This document shows positions 9,955 through 18,875 of a stretch of 64,000 bases of DNA, piece by piece; the stretch's first letter is position 1; each line of letters starts with the position of its first letter. Made by a program: the position numbers and the translations under genes. Origin of the DNA: Halomonas lysinitropha (GTDB lineage: Bacteria; Pseudomonadota; Gammaproteobacteria; Pseudomonadales; Halomonadaceae); contig NZ_CABVOU010000039.1 of the NCBI RefSeq assembly GCF_902500215.1, forward strand, positions 62,001 to 126,000, read 5' to 3'. Under the pieces are notes generated by a model that saw nothing but the letters and a program-made list of their open reading frames with translations, searched no databases and was not told the DNA's origin.

Positions 9955-10890
9955 CTAGCAAAGCGTCGGCGGTACCGCCAATTTCTCCGCCCGAATGCGC
10001 AGGTCAAGTAGATGCTGTGCCAGGCAGGGGGCCGGCAGCTGGTGTCGTGAAGCGGCCGCCAGCAGCGGCGCAAGAATCGCCTCGTGTTCGGTGAGTCGGC
10101 CTGCCAGCACGTCCTGCAGCATGGAGGCACGATTGTTGGCCGTGGCCTCGATGACCTGCCAGACCAGCCGCCGCCAATCTTGCATGCCGCCCCCACCGGG
10201 GGGAGTGACGCCCTCGGCGTCGAGGATGGCCGACACCTCGATGATCCGTCTCTCGACCATCTGGCGGAAGGGGCGGTCGCGCAGTTGGCCGTTGCGGATC
10301 GTGAAGCGTGCGACCAGGGGGTTGATGGCGGCATTGACGGCCAGCTTGCGCCACAGCCGCAGGCGAATATCGTCGACCACTTCGGCCGGCAGCCCGGCCT
10401 CGCTCAGGGTCCGCGCCAGCGTCATGGCCCGCTCCGTGTGTCCACCGTCCAGGGCGCCGATGTAGGTATGGCCATGGCCGGCATGGGTCACCCGGTCGTC
10501 GGCCTGCACATGGGCGCCCTCGGTGGTGGAGGCACACAGCACCGGGCCGTGATGGCGCTCGGTGAGCGCTGGCTGACAGGCGAAGCCGTTCTGCCACAGC
10601 ACCAGGGGCACGCCGGAAGGCAGTTGGGCGGCAAGGGTAGCGTGGACTTCCTCGGCGGCGTAGGCCTTGGTGGTCAGGTGCACTACGGCGGGCGTTTCCC
10701 GGGGAAGGGTGTCGAGCCAGGTCATGGCGAACGTCTGTATCAGGGTCTCGCCCGCGGGCGTGACCAGGGTCTGACGAGCGGGAAGCCGGTGGCGGCCGAG
10801 CAGCCTCACCGGGACCCGCCCGGCCAGCCGGTGGGCGATCAGTCGTCCCAGGGCACCGGGACCGACGATCCAGTGTGTCGACGGGGTCAT
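9955..10890 (-). CDS. panE: 2-dehydropantoate 2-reductase (ketopantoate reductase)
   Basis: NADPH-dependent reduction of ketopantoate to pantoate in pantothenate/CoA synthesis. The 311-residue protein starts directly with the Rossmann nucleotide loop (WIVGPGALGRLIAHRL, GxGxxG form). It carries the conserved lysine in HLTTKAYAAEEV and the C-terminal domain motif RLWRKLAVNAAINPLVA, whose Lys and Asn are catalytic or substrate-binding in the ApbA/PanE family. Several ApbA-family paralogues reduce other 2-keto acids, so the substrate is probable rather than proven. It lies just downstream of topB on the same strand with a 16-base gap and is probably cotranscribed with it. Confidence 0.85.
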   Translation of the reverse strand: MTPSTHWIVGPGALGRLIAHRLAGRVPVRLLGRHRLPARQTLVTPAGETLIQTFAMTWLDTLPRETPAVVHLTTKAYAAEEVHATLAAQLPSGVPLVLWQNGFACQPALTERHHGPVLCASTTEGAHVQADDRVTHAGHGHTYIGALDGGHTERAMTLARTLSEAGLPAEVVDDIRLRLWRKLAVNAAINPLVARFTIRNGQLRDRPFRQMVERRIIEVSAILDAEGVTPPGGGGMQDWRRLVWQVIEATANNRASMLQDVLAGRLTEHEAILAPLLAAASRHQLPAPCLAQHLLDLRIRAEKLAVPPTLC

Positions 10891-10906
10891 GGCATGTCTC
10901 TCGGGG

Positions 10907-12826
10907 TCATGAGCTGCGGGGGCGGCGTGCCGCGCCCGCCCTGCGGGGCGAGCCGCCGCGCCGCTTGCCGCGAGTCGGGCGGGCCGCAGGGGACTGCTCC
11001 CCCGGGGCGTTATTCAGGGCCTCTCGCAGTCGGCCCGCATCGGCGGCGGCGAGCAGGCCATGCAGGTCCTCGGTCAAGGCCGCGAGGAAGGGGGCCGGAG
11101 CATCGCCCTGCTCGACGATGCCGCCCAGGCGCTGCTCCCAGAGCGCGGTACGCTCGGGGCGACCCACCGCCTCGGGCAGCGAGGCGATCAGCGCGCTGCC
11201 GAGTCGCGTGGCCCGCAGGGCCTTGGCCTGGCGCACCAGATACCCGCGCTCCACCAGGGTCTCGATAATCCCTGCCCGGGTCGCCTCGGTGCCCAGGCCG
11301 TCGTGCTCGCGCAGCGTGCGCCGCACGGTCGGGTCCTCGACGTAGCGGGCGATGTTCATCATCGCCTTGATCAAGCTGGCGTCGGTGAAGGGCTCGGGTG
11401 GGCGCGTCTCGCGGTCTTCGACGCCGACTTCCTGAACCCGGCAGCTCTCGCCCTCGGTGAGTGGGGGCAGCGGAGGAGCCTCGTCACGGGTGGTGAACAG
11501 CGGCTTCCAGCCGGGGTCGAGGATCTCCTGGCCGCGGGCGCGGAAGGGCTCGCCGAGAAGGCGGAACTCTGCCTTTACCTCGCGGGTGGAAAGCGCGGGA
11601 TAGAACTGGGCCAGGACATTGCGGGTGATCAGCCGGAAGACATCGGCCTCGGCCTTCTCCAGCCGCGAGAGGTCGGCGGGTTTGCCGGTGGGGGCCAGGG
11701 CATGGTGGGCGCCCACCTTGCGATCGTCCCAGGCTCTGGAGCGTCGCGTGAAATCCGCCCCGGCCAGCCACTGGCCGAGGGTGTCGTCCACGCGGCAGGC
11801 ACTCTCCAGACTGGCCCGTGCCGCGGTGAAATGCTCCTCGGGCAGGAAGCGACAGTCTGAGCGCGGGTAGGTGATCAGCTGGTGGCGCTCGTAGAGGCGC
11901 TGGCAGATGTCCAGAGTCGCCTTGGCGGAGAGCCCATGGCGCCGCGCCGCATCCACTTGCAGCGCGGAGAGCGAGTAGGGCAGGGGGGCGGCCTGGCGCT
12001 TGTCTTGACTCTCGAGAGCCGTGAGCCGTCCCTCGGCACCGGGCAGGCGTTCGGCCAGCGCGGTGGCAGGCTCCCGAGCCAGCAGGCGTCCCTGGTCGTC
12101 GAGGGGATGAGGCTCACCGGGCACCCACCAGGCCCGGAGCTGCCCCTGGGGGACGGCAAGATCGGCCCACAGCACGAAGAAGGGTATTGGATTGAAGTCG
12201 CGGATTTCGGCATCGCGGCGTACCACCAGCCCCAATACCGGGGTCTGGACCCGTCCCACCGAGAGCACCCCGTCGTGGCCGGCCTGGCGACCGATGAGCG
12301 TCCAGGCCCGGGTCAGGTTGATGCCGTAGAGCCAGTCGGCCCGGGCGCGGCATTGGGCCGCTCGGTACAAGGGCTCGAAGCGACGATTGTCCTCGAGCCG
12401 AGCGAGCGCGCGCTGTACCGCCGGGCGAGTGAGGTCGCTGATCAGTAGCCGGGAGACCGGTCCCTTCCAGCCCAGGTACTCGATTACCTCCTGCACCAGT
12501 AGCTGGCCCTCGCGGTCAGGGTCGCCGGCATGCACCACCTCGCAGGTGGACTTGAGCAGTCGACGGATCGCCGCCAACTGGCCACGGGCCTTGGGGCGAG
12601 GCATCAGCTTCCAGCGGCTCGGCAGGATCGGCAGATGATCGAGGCGCCACTGCTTGAGGGCGGCGTCGTAGGCATCGGGCGGGGCCTGCTCCAGCAGGTG
12701 GCCCAGGCACCAGGTGACGGTGGTCTCGCCGACCACCAGGGCTCCGTCGTCGCGACGGGCGGCGCCGGGCAGGGCCTCGGCGATGGCCCGGGCAAGGCTC
12801 GGTTTCTCGGCGATGATCAGTCGCAT
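10907..12826 (-). CDS. topB: DNA topoisomerase III
   Basis: Type IA topoisomerase that decatenates and relaxes DNA through a 5'-phosphotyrosine intermediate. The 639-residue protein begins MRLIIAEKPSLARAIAEALP (TOPRIM, first acidic Glu). TOPRIM DxD follows in VVHAGDPDREGQLLV. The active-site Tyr sits in LITYPRSDCRFLP around residue 315, and INLTRAWTLIGRQ and VGRVQTPVLGLVV are standard type IA motifs. The C-terminus is an Arg-rich tail (GKRRGGSPRRAGAARR) rather than zinc fingers, as in TopB. It is divergent from the ABC1-family kinase; the 119-base gap holds the TGTACAAT repeats. Confidence 0.94.
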   Translation of the reverse strand: MRLIIAEKPSLARAIAEALPGAARRDDGALVVGETTVTWCLGHLLEQAPPDAYDAALKQWRLDHLPILPSRWKLMPRPKARGQLAAIRRLLKSTCEVVHAGDPDREGQLLVQEVIEYLGWKGPVSRLLISDLTRPAVQRALARLEDNRRFEPLYRAAQCRARADWLYGINLTRAWTLIGRQAGHDGVLSVGRVQTPVLGLVVRRDAEIRDFNPIPFFVLWADLAVPQGQLRAWWVPGEPHPLDDQGRLLAREPATALAERLPGAEGRLTALESQDKRQAAPLPYSLSALQVDAARRHGLSAKATLDICQRLYERHQLITYPRSDCRFLPEEHFTAARASLESACRVDDTLGQWLAGADFTRRSRAWDDRKVGAHHALAPTGKPADLSRLEKAEADVFRLITRNVLAQFYPALSTREVKAEFRLLGEPFRARGQEILDPGWKPLFTTRDEAPPLPPLTEGESCRVQEVGVEDRETRPPEPFTDASLIKAMMNIARYVEDPTVRRTLREHDGLGTEATRAGIIETLVERGYLVRQAKALRATRLGSALIASLPEAVGRPERTALWEQRLGGIVEQGDAPAPFLAALTEDLHGLLAAADAGRLREALNNAPGEQSPAARPTRGKRRGGSPRRAGAARRPRSS

Positions 12827-12905
12827 GATGCCTCGTCGCAGTGAGTGGCATGGACATTCTTCCAGTATTTTCCAGGTCTCGCCAGGTGTAAGCTGCGTCG
12901 AGATA

Positions 12906-12924
12906 TGTACAATGGTTGTACAAT
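12906..12924 (+). promoter_or_regulatory. Two direct TGTACAAT repeats upstream of the ABC1-family gene
   Basis: TGTACAAT occurs at 12906-12913 and again at 12917-12924. The start-to-start distance is 11 bases, about one helical turn, and each copy contains the palindrome TGTACA. The second copy also supplies a possible -10 (TACAAT, 12919-12924). The site ends 8 bases before the AAGGAG ribosome site of the downstream gene, so transcription would start almost on top of it. TGTACA pairs are bound by CarH/LitR-type MerR regulators in other bacteria, but with longer spacing, so no regulator is claimed. Confidence 0.4.
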
Positions 12925-12945
12925 ATTGATCGAAGGAGAAAGGTC

Positions 12946-14190
12946 ATGCGCGAACGCGGCCGTACCCGACGCCTGCTGGGACTCGGCGCTCGCACCGGCG
13001 GGGCGCTGATGCGGACCCGCATGGGCGGGCAGGCCGACTGGCGGGCCCTGGGGGAAGCCCTCTTCGAAGGGCTTTCCGAGCTCAAGGGGCCGGCGATGAA
13101 GCTGGCCCAGATCATGTCGCAGTGGGACGACCTGCTGCCGCCGGACCTCGCCGAGGAGCTCTCTCGCCTGCAACGCCAGGCCGAGCCGATGCCCTGGGAG
13201 GGTATCCGACGCACCCTGGTCGACGAGTACGGTGACCTGGACGCGGTGTTCTCCGAGATCGAGCAGCGGCCCTTCGCCAGTGCCTCCATGGGGCAGGTGC
13301 ACCGTGCCACGACCCTGGGCGGCGAGACCCTGGTGCTCAAGGTGCAGTACCCGGGGCTTGTCGACGTGCTGGAGAGCGATCTGGCGCAGGTACGGCGCCT
13401 GATGCGCCTGGGCCGCTGGCTCAAGGTGCCCCAGGCGCGCCTGGATGCCCTCTTCGAGGAGCTGGCGGTGAGCCTGCGCGGCGAGCTCGACTACCACGCC
13501 GAGGCCGAGGCCCTGGCCCGCTATCGCAGGCGTTACGCGCACCTCGACAGCCTGGTCATCCCCGAGCCGCTGCCTGAGCTCTCCGGCCCACGGGTGCTGG
13601 CCATGCGCTACGAGCCCGGGACGCCGCTGCGTGAACTGGAGGCAGGCGATGACGACCTTCGCCAGAAGGTGGCGAAGACCCTGGTCGACTGGATCACCGA
13701 AGAGCTCTTCACCCATGGTGAACTCCACGCCGACCCCCACGCCGGCAATTTTGCCGTCAACGATCGCGGGCAGCTGGTCCTCTATGACCTGGGGGCGGTG
13801 ATCCCGGTGCCCGAATCGCGCCTGCGGGCGATGCTGCAACTGCTCGAGGCGACCCTGGCAAAGGACCCCCTGGCCATGGACGAGGCGGTTCTCAAGCTGG
13901 GTGGCCGCCAGGGACAGGGGGCACCGCTCTCGCTCTATCGTGAGTCCGCCGAGGCGGTGGAGCCGCTGTTTCGCCCCGGCGAGCAGGCCTTCGGCGACGT
14001 GCGGGTGCATCGTCGCCTGCGTGAGCTCTCGCCGAAGGTCTGGGCGGCCATGGACCGTCTACAGCCCCCGGCGAATACACTGCTGTTGTCACGCACCCTC
14101 AACGGCCACTACTGGAACCTGGTACGCCTCGGCGCCCGACTGGACATGCAGGCGCGCACTCGACCGCTGCTTGAGTGGGCGAAGGGATGA
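12946..14190 (+). CDS. ABC1/UbiB-family protein kinase-like protein
   Basis: A 414-residue ABC1 (AarF/UbiB/ADCK) protein. The family's KxGQ-like N-terminal signature appears as SELKGPAMKLAQIMS (residues 43-57). An alanine-rich nucleotide loop (RPFASASMGQVHRA) and the ATP-site lysine (LVLKVQYPG) follow. The catalytic-loop equivalent HGELHADPHAGNF and the metal-binding YDLGA (DFG-like) are present. It lacks the C-terminal membrane helices of true UbiB, so it resembles the soluble ABC1 proteins whose role (isoprenoid lipid or quinone homeostasis) is poorly defined. The ATG at 12946 follows AAGGAG with good spacing. It stands alone between divergent topB and the SEC-C gene and may be controlled through the TGTACAAT repeats. 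Confidence 0.85.
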   Translation: MRERGRTRRLLGLGARTGGALMRTRMGGQADWRALGEALFEGLSELKGPAMKLAQIMSQWDDLLPPDLAEELSRLQRQAEPMPWEGIRRTLVDEYGDLDAVFSEIEQRPFASASMGQVHRATTLGGETLVLKVQYPGLVDVLESDLAQVRRLMRLGRWLKVPQARLDALFEELAVSLRGELDYHAEAEALARYRRRYAHLDSLVIPEPLPELSGPRVLAMRYEPGTPLRELEAGDDDLRQKVAKTLVDWITEELFTHGELHADPHAGNFAVNDRGQLVLYDLGAVIPVPESRLRAMLQLLEATLAKDPLAMDEAVLKLGGRQGQGAPLSLYRESAEAVEPLFRPGEQAFGDVRVHRRLRELSPKVWAAMDRLQPPANTLLLSRTLNGHYWNLVRLGARLDMQARTRPLLEWAKG

Positions 14191-14253
14191 ACGGCTGCCA
14201 AGCCCCCGGGCAGACTGGTAGACTATGTCGCTTTCCCATCGTTGGAGTGCGCA

Positions 14254-16074
14254 ATGCTGGCAGTATGGGTGGAACAGCTGCTGGGCTTTGCCTCGGGGGC
14301 GCTCAAGGCCATTCGTCAGGATGAGCGCTACCCCACGCTGATGGCCTGGGCCCGTGACGAGGGGCCGGCTCTGGTGGGTGGCGACCTGGCACTGGCCCAG
14401 GCGCTGGCGCCGGAGCTTTGGTCGCAGACTCCGCTGGCGCGACTCGACTTTGCCGCCGAGCCCCTCGCCCGTCCCGGGCGCAACGAGCCCTGCTGGTGTG
14501 ATTCGGGACGCAAGACCAAGGACTGCTGTGGGGCGGTCAGTCTACCCGGCCATGTGCCGCCGCACCTGATGTGGATGCTCTCGCTGCGTGACTGGAAGGG
14601 CGATACCCTCAAGGCCGCTCTGGCCAGCGGCCGCGCTCCGGCCCAGGCGCTGCTCGAGGCGGGCCTGATCGCCGCCGAGTCCGGCCAGCGCGGGCGCGCC
14701 CAGCAGATTCTCGAGTCGCTGTTCGAGCTCTCCGACTGGCTGATGCTTCCCGAACAGGCCGAGCCCGCCTTCGAGATCCTTATCGACCTCTACCAGGAGC
14801 GCGGCTTCCATCGCAAGCGCGAAGCCCTGCTCGATGCCGTGCTCGACCGCGGGCCGCTGTTCCTGCGCGGCGTGGCCCTGGAACGCCTCTGCCTGATGCA
14901 CCTGGACAACGACGACCTGGACAGCGCCCGGGCGGCCTTCGTGCGCGCGCAGCAGGCCCTGCCGGACTCACCGACCCTGGCCTATATCGAGGCCATGCTG
15001 CTGCTGCACGAGGGCCATGAAGAGGAGGCCGCCGAGCGTTCGCGCTTCTGGTTCCGCCGCCTGGCCCGTCAAGGGGATCTGGACGCCGACCAGCTGCAGT
15101 TCCTGGCCGACCTGGCCGAGAACCCCGGGGCGACCCTGGCCGATCAGCTGCTCAGTGCCGAGGAGGACCTGGCAGAGCCGCTGGTGGCCCTGCAGGCGCT
15201 GCTGGAATCGCTGCCCGTGGCCCCGCGTCTGGAAATTCGCCGCGGCGAGGACGGCCTCGAATACCACACCACTGCCCGCGAGGACACCCTGTTCGCCGCC
15301 TGGCAGAAGGTCTTCCGGTCCCAGGTCGAGAGTGATGCCCCCATGGGCTTCGACGAGGATCCCTGGCCGCAGGCCGGGGAGTGGCTGCCGGCCCTCTGCG
15401 CCCATCCCGAATGGCTGGACGCCCCCGCGGTGGTGCAATCCCTGGCGCTGGCACTGGCCAGTCGTTTCGGCAGCCTGCCGTGGATGGCACCGAGCCTGTT
15501 CGAGCCCCTGGCAAGCCGGCTGGAACGCTGGCTAGAGCAGGTGCGTTCCGAGGGCGAGGGGCCGTTCCTGTGGGACAGCGCCGACAACGCCCTGCTGCTG
15601 CGCACCGGCCTAGCGCTGGTGGTGGGCATGGAGCGCGGTGCTCGGGCGCGTTCCCGCCAGCTGGCCGAACGGCTGCTCACCCTGGACGACCAGGACAGCC
15701 TGGGCCTGCGCGAGCTGGTGCTTGACCAGCTGCTTCGGGAGGGTCGTGACCGCGCGGCCCTGGCCTTGAGCGAGCGAGAGCTCGAGGTCGCTGACGACGA
15801 GACCCCGCCGCTGGGGCTGCTGATGGGGCGGGTGCTGGCGCTTTACCGCCTGGAGCGCCGTGACGAGGCCGCGGAGGCGCTGGCGGAGGTAGCCCGGCAC
15901 AATCCCCACGCCGTGGCCATGCTGTGCGCCGAGAACCCCCGTCCCGTCGGCGGCGAGGGCGTCGCCGAGCTGGGTTCCCGTGCCGAGGCCTGGCAATACC
16001 GTACCCTGATGCGCGACCAGTGGCGGACTACCCCGGGTGCCCTGGCCTGGTTACAGGCGGGGCCGGCCAACTGA
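14254..16074 (+). CDS. SEC-C zinc-motif protein with TPR-like helical repeats
   Basis: A 606-residue cytoplasmic protein. Near residue 75 it has the SEC-C motif RPGRNEPCWCDSGRKTKDCC, a CxC...CC zinc knuckle also found at the end of SecA and in YecA-type proteins. The rest is Leu/Ala/Glu-rich paired helices of TPR type (for example LDSARAAFVRAQQALPDSPT and GLLMGRVLALYRLERRDEAA), suggesting a protein-binding scaffold. No enzyme motif was found. The ATG at 14254 is chosen because TTGGAG lies 6-11 bases upstream. It is convergent with the AmpG-like permease gene. Function unknown; a role in protein handling is only suggested by the SEC-C motif. Confidence 0.72.
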   Translation: MLAVWVEQLLGFASGALKAIRQDERYPTLMAWARDEGPALVGGDLALAQALAPELWSQTPLARLDFAAEPLARPGRNEPCWCDSGRKTKDCCGAVSLPGHVPPHLMWMLSLRDWKGDTLKAALASGRAPAQALLEAGLIAAESGQRGRAQQILESLFELSDWLMLPEQAEPAFEILIDLYQERGFHRKREALLDAVLDRGPLFLRGVALERLCLMHLDNDDLDSARAAFVRAQQALPDSPTLAYIEAMLLLHEGHEEEAAERSRFWFRRLARQGDLDADQLQFLADLAENPGATLADQLLSAEEDLAEPLVALQALLESLPVAPRLEIRRGEDGLEYHTTAREDTLFAAWQKVFRSQVESDAPMGFDEDPWPQAGEWLPALCAHPEWLDAPAVVQSLALALASRFGSLPWMAPSLFEPLASRLERWLEQVRSEGEGPFLWDSADNALLLRTGLALVVGMERGARARSRQLAERLLTLDDQDSLGLRELVLDQLLREGRDRAALALSERELEVADDETPPLGLLMGRVLALYRLERRDEAAEALAEVARHNPHAVAMLCAENPRPVGGEGVAELGSRAEAWQYRTLMRDQWRTTPGALAWLQAGPAN

Positions 16075-16084
16075 CCGAGTGGCT

Positions 16085-16111
16085 GCCCAAGGCGATCAGG
16101 CTGCCTTGGGC
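16085..16111. terminator. Hairpin between convergent genes
   Basis: Perfect 9-base arms GCCCAAGGC (16085-16093) and GCCTTGGGC (16103-16111) flank a 9-base loop. It starts 11 bases after the SEC-C gene stop and overlaps the last codons of the convergent permease. There is no T-run, so a bidirectional terminator role is inferred from position. Confidence 0.45.
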
Positions 16112-17457
16112 GCCGGCACCAGGTCGGGGTCGCGGCTGATCCAGATTGCCAGCAGCACGGCCGGCACCCCCAGCAGAGTGGAGACCAGGAAGAAGGTCGC
16201 GTAGCCCTCGATTTCCACTACCAGGCCGCCGAAACCGCTGAGGAACTTGCCCGGCAGGGTCATCAGCGACGAGAACAGCGCGTATTGGGTGGCCGTGTAG
16301 GCCCGTGAGGTGAGGCTCGACAGGAAGGCGATGAAGACCGCGCTGGCCAGGCCGTTGGCCAGGTTGTCGCCGATGATCGCCATTACCAGCATCGGCAGGT
16401 TCTGGCCGGCCAGCGCCAGGGCCGTGAACAGCAGGTTGGTCAGCGCCGCGGCCACCGCGCCGAGTATCAGGATCGGCCCGATACCGTAGCGGGCCACCAG
16501 CAGCCCCCCGAGGATTCCGCCGCCGATGCTCATGGCGATGCCGAAGATGTTGGTGACGTTGGCGATGGTGGCCAGGGTGAAGCCCAGATCGATATAGAGC
16601 GGATTGGCCATGGAGGCCATGGCCAGGTCACTGATCCGGAATACTGCCACGAACAGCAGTAGCCACAGCGCCTTGCGACGGTGCCGGGTGAAGAAGTCCG
16701 TGAAAGGGCAGACGATCGCGCCCGTCACCCAGGCTCCCATCCGCCGCAGCGGCTTCGACCGACCGCGGGAGGCGCGCAGGAAGGCACGGACCCGGGGTTC
16801 ATGGATCAGCTGGGTGCTCAGCGAGAGTCGCTCGGGCTCCGGTCGTAGCAGCACCGTGATCACGCCGATGCCGACCAGCGCCGCCATGGTCAGGTAGGCG
16901 ATTTCCCAGGAGGCCAGCGAAGCCACGTAAAGGGCGCCAGCTCCGGCCGCTAGCAGACCCCCGCGGTAGCCGATGATGTAGGTCGAGGCCATCGCGGCCT
17001 GCATATCGTCGGGGGCGGACTCGATGCGGAAGGCGTCGATGGCGATGTCCTGGGTCGCGCTGCCGAAGGCGACCAGTAGCGCAAAGGCGGCTACCAGGGG
17101 CAGGTGGCCCACCGGGTCGACTCCGGCCAGCCCCACCAGGCCGCTGGCGATCATCGCCTGGGCCAGCAGCATCCAGCCGCGGCGCTGGCCCAGGGTGCGG
17201 GTCAGCACTGGCAGGGCGAGCCGGTCCACCACCGGGGCCCAGAAGAACTTGATCGAGTAGAGCATGCCGATCCAGGCGAAGAAGCCGATGGCCGCCACCT
17301 CGACTCCCGTGCTGCGCAGCCAGGCCGACAGGGTCGAGAACACCAGCAGGAAGGGCAGGCCGGCGGAGAAGCCCAGGAACAGCATGGTGATGACCGGCGC
17401 GCGCAGGTAGATGGCCAGGGCGTCGCGCCAGCTGCGTTGGACGGTGGGGATCGGCAT
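16096..17457 (-). CDS. AmpG-family MFS transporter (muropeptide permease-like)
   Basis: A 453-residue inner-membrane protein with about 12 hydrophobic helices, a long loop near the middle (RVRAFLRASRGRSKPLRRMG) and the AmpG-type N-terminus. The motif MLFLGFSAGLPFLLVFSTLSAWLR and the following FAWIGMLYSIKFFWAPVVDR match the family that imports GlcNAc-anhydro-muropeptides for cell-wall recycling and, in some species, for inducing AmpC. The ATG at 17457 is preferred: the in-frame GTG at 17469 lies within the AAGGAG Shine-Dalgarno sequence. The substrate is inferred from the family; no recycling gene lies beside it, although a lytic transglycosylase gene is about 4 kb away. Confidence 0.8.
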   Translation of the reverse strand: MPIPTVQRSWRDALAIYLRAPVITMLFLGFSAGLPFLLVFSTLSAWLRSTGVEVAAIGFFAWIGMLYSIKFFWAPVVDRLALPVLTRTLGQRRGWMLLAQAMIASGLVGLAGVDPVGHLPLVAAFALLVAFGSATQDIAIDAFRIESAPDDMQAAMASTYIIGYRGGLLAAGAGALYVASLASWEIAYLTMAALVGIGVITVLLRPEPERLSLSTQLIHEPRVRAFLRASRGRSKPLRRMGAWVTGAIVCPFTDFFTRHRRKALWLLLFVAVFRISDLAMASMANPLYIDLGFTLATIANVTNIFGIAMSIGGGILGGLLVARYGIGPILILGAVAAALTNLLFTALALAGQNLPMLVMAIIGDNLANGLASAVFIAFLSSLTSRAYTATQYALFSSLMTLPGKFLSGFGGLVVEIEGYATFFLVSTLLGVPAVLLAIWISRDPDLVPAPKAA

Positions 17458-17653
17458 GTCGGTCAGCACTCCTTGCGTTGGACTCGACGGAGGCCACCCA
17501 GGCCTCGGCTATCGATGATAAAATCCTGCGTCGGCAGGCGGGACGGGCAGCGTCCGCCCCCTGTCACCCGAGCGGTTTCAGCCGGGCTGGCATGCGGTGG
17601 GATTGTTGCAGAGCCCCGGCAATGACACCAGCAGGAACCCGATCAGGAGCGAC

Positions 17654-18196
17654 ATGAGCGATTCCGAGATTCTCCAGGCCGAGACCGACGATGCCGTGCC
17701 CCGCTGGTACGTGATCCAGTGCAAGGGTGGAGAGTCCTTCCGCGCCACCGAGCACCTGGCCAATCAGGGCTTCGAGATCTTCCATCCTGTGCTGCAGGTC
17801 CAGAAGAAGCGGCGCGGCAAGCTCGAGTGGGTCACCGAACCGCTGTTTCCCTACTATCTGTTCATTCGACTCGACCGCCTGGCCAGCAACTGGCGGCCTA
17901 TCCGCTCCACCCGCGGCGTGCTCAAGATCGTTACCTTCGGCCTGGACAGGCCAGTGCCGGTCAGCGACGAGCTGATCGACACGTTGCTCGAGTACGGCAG
18001 TGGAGAAGAGGACGCAAGCTCCAACGTCTACTTTCGTGCCGGCGAGGCGGTGGAGATCACCGAGGGGCCCTTCAAGGACCTCCAGGCCGTCTTCGCCAGC
18101 CACAAGGGGGAGGAGCGCGCCATCGTGCTGCTCAACATGCTGCACAAGCAGCAGCGCCTGGAGTTGCCTGTCGGCCAGCTGAGCCGCCGCGACTAG
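17654..18196 (+). CDS. rfaH: Transcription antitermination protein RfaH
   Basis: NusG paralogue of 180 residues that is recruited to RNA polymerase at ops sites and keeps long operons (LPS, capsule, secretion) from terminating. The NGN domain starts at WYVIQCKGGESFRATEHLAN and has the RfaH/NusG feature FEIFHPVLQVQKKRRGK and the EPLFPYYLFIRLD strand. The KOW domain (EAVEITEGPFKDLQAVFASHKGE) and the leucine-rich tail follow. The ATG at 17654 has AGGAGC upstream and is preferred to an in-frame ATG 57 bases earlier. Charged linkers and the VFASHKGEERAIVLLNML end fit RfaH better than NusG, which usually sits in the secE-rpl cluster. The slyD-like gene follows on the same strand after 44 bases. Confidence 0.88.
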   Translation: MSDSEILQAETDDAVPRWYVIQCKGGESFRATEHLANQGFEIFHPVLQVQKKRRGKLEWVTEPLFPYYLFIRLDRLASNWRPIRSTRGVLKIVTFGLDRPVPVSDELIDTLLEYGSGEEDASSNVYFRAGEAVEITEGPFKDLQAVFASHKGEERAIVLLNMLHKQQRLELPVGQLSRRD

Positions 18197-18240
18197 GTGA
18201 CGCCAGGTCTGTCATTTACCCATCCTCGCCAGGAGACCCC

Positions 18241-18747
18241 ATGACCATTGCCCCACAACGGATCGTGACCCTGCATTATGTGCTCAGCGACCAGCATGGC
18301 AGTGTCCTCGACGACTCCCGTGTTCGCCAGCAGCCGCTCGAATACTTGCATGGGCACGGTAACATCATGGCCGGCCTGGAACGCTCACTCGAGGGTCAGG
18401 AATCCGGGGCCCAGCTCTCCGTTACCCTGATGCCGGCCGAGGCCTACGGGCTACGCGACGAAGCCCTGGTGCGCGAAGTCGGTCGCCACGCCTTCCCGGT
18501 GGAGGACATCGCGCCGGGCATGCGCTTCCAGACCCCGGGTGACGATGGCCCCGAGATCGTCACCGTGCTCGAGGTCCGAGACGATGCCGTTGTCGTCGAT
18601 ACCAACCACCCGCTGGCCGGCGAGACGCTGTGCTACCGCCTCGAGGTTCTGGAGGTTCGCGATGCCACCCGTGCCGAGCTTGCCAAGGGCCATCCGCTGC
18701 CTCCGGGCACCGACCCCGGCGAGGTCGAGGACAAGAAGATGCCGTGA
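18241..18747 (+). CDS. slyD: FKBP-type peptidyl-prolyl cis-trans isomerase, SlyD-like
   Basis: A 168-residue SlyD/FkpA-type prolyl isomerase and chaperone. The FKBP part contains LEYLHGHGNIMAGLERSLEG and the flap-type IF (insert-in-flap) chaperone domain EAYGLRDEALVREVGRHAF, followed by VDTNHPLAGETLCYRLEVLEV, which matches SlyD closely. The metal-binding His/Cys-rich tail of E. coli SlyD is missing: the protein ends in a short charged tail (EVEDKKMP). It probably folds nascent proteins but may lack the nickel-delivery role. The ATG at 18241 follows AGGAGACCCC. Confidence 0.85.
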   Translation: MTIAPQRIVTLHYVLSDQHGSVLDDSRVRQQPLEYLHGHGNIMAGLERSLEGQESGAQLSVTLMPAEAYGLRDEALVREVGRHAFPVEDIAPGMRFQTPGDDGPEIVTVLEVRDDAVVVDTNHPLAGETLCYRLEVLEVRDATRAELAKGHPLPPGTDPGEVEDKKMP

Positions 18748-18750
18748 AAA

Positions 18751-18814
18751 TTGACCTGCATCAATGGAATTTCCGTGCCTTGGCCAGGCCGCGGAGAAAC
18801 TTGATACAGGTCAG
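18751..18814 (+). promoter_or_regulatory. Two Anr/FNR/Dnr-type boxes upstream of the ccoM-like gene
   Basis: TTGACCTGCATCAA (18751-18764) matches the FNR/Anr consensus TTGAT-N4-ATCAA at 9 of 10 half-site positions. TTGATACAGGTCAG (18801-18814) is a Dnr-like variant (TTGAT-N4-GTCAA minus one base). The second box is centred at 18807.5. A plausible -10, TAGAGT (18837-18842), predicts a start near 18849, which puts the box at about -41.5, the class II activation position for FNR-family regulators. The first box lies 50 bases further upstream. Confidence 0.62.
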
Positions 18815-18875
18815 CTTTCCCTCCCGCCGAAGGGACTAGAGTTCACTCAACACATCGGGACGGGAGGACACCACC

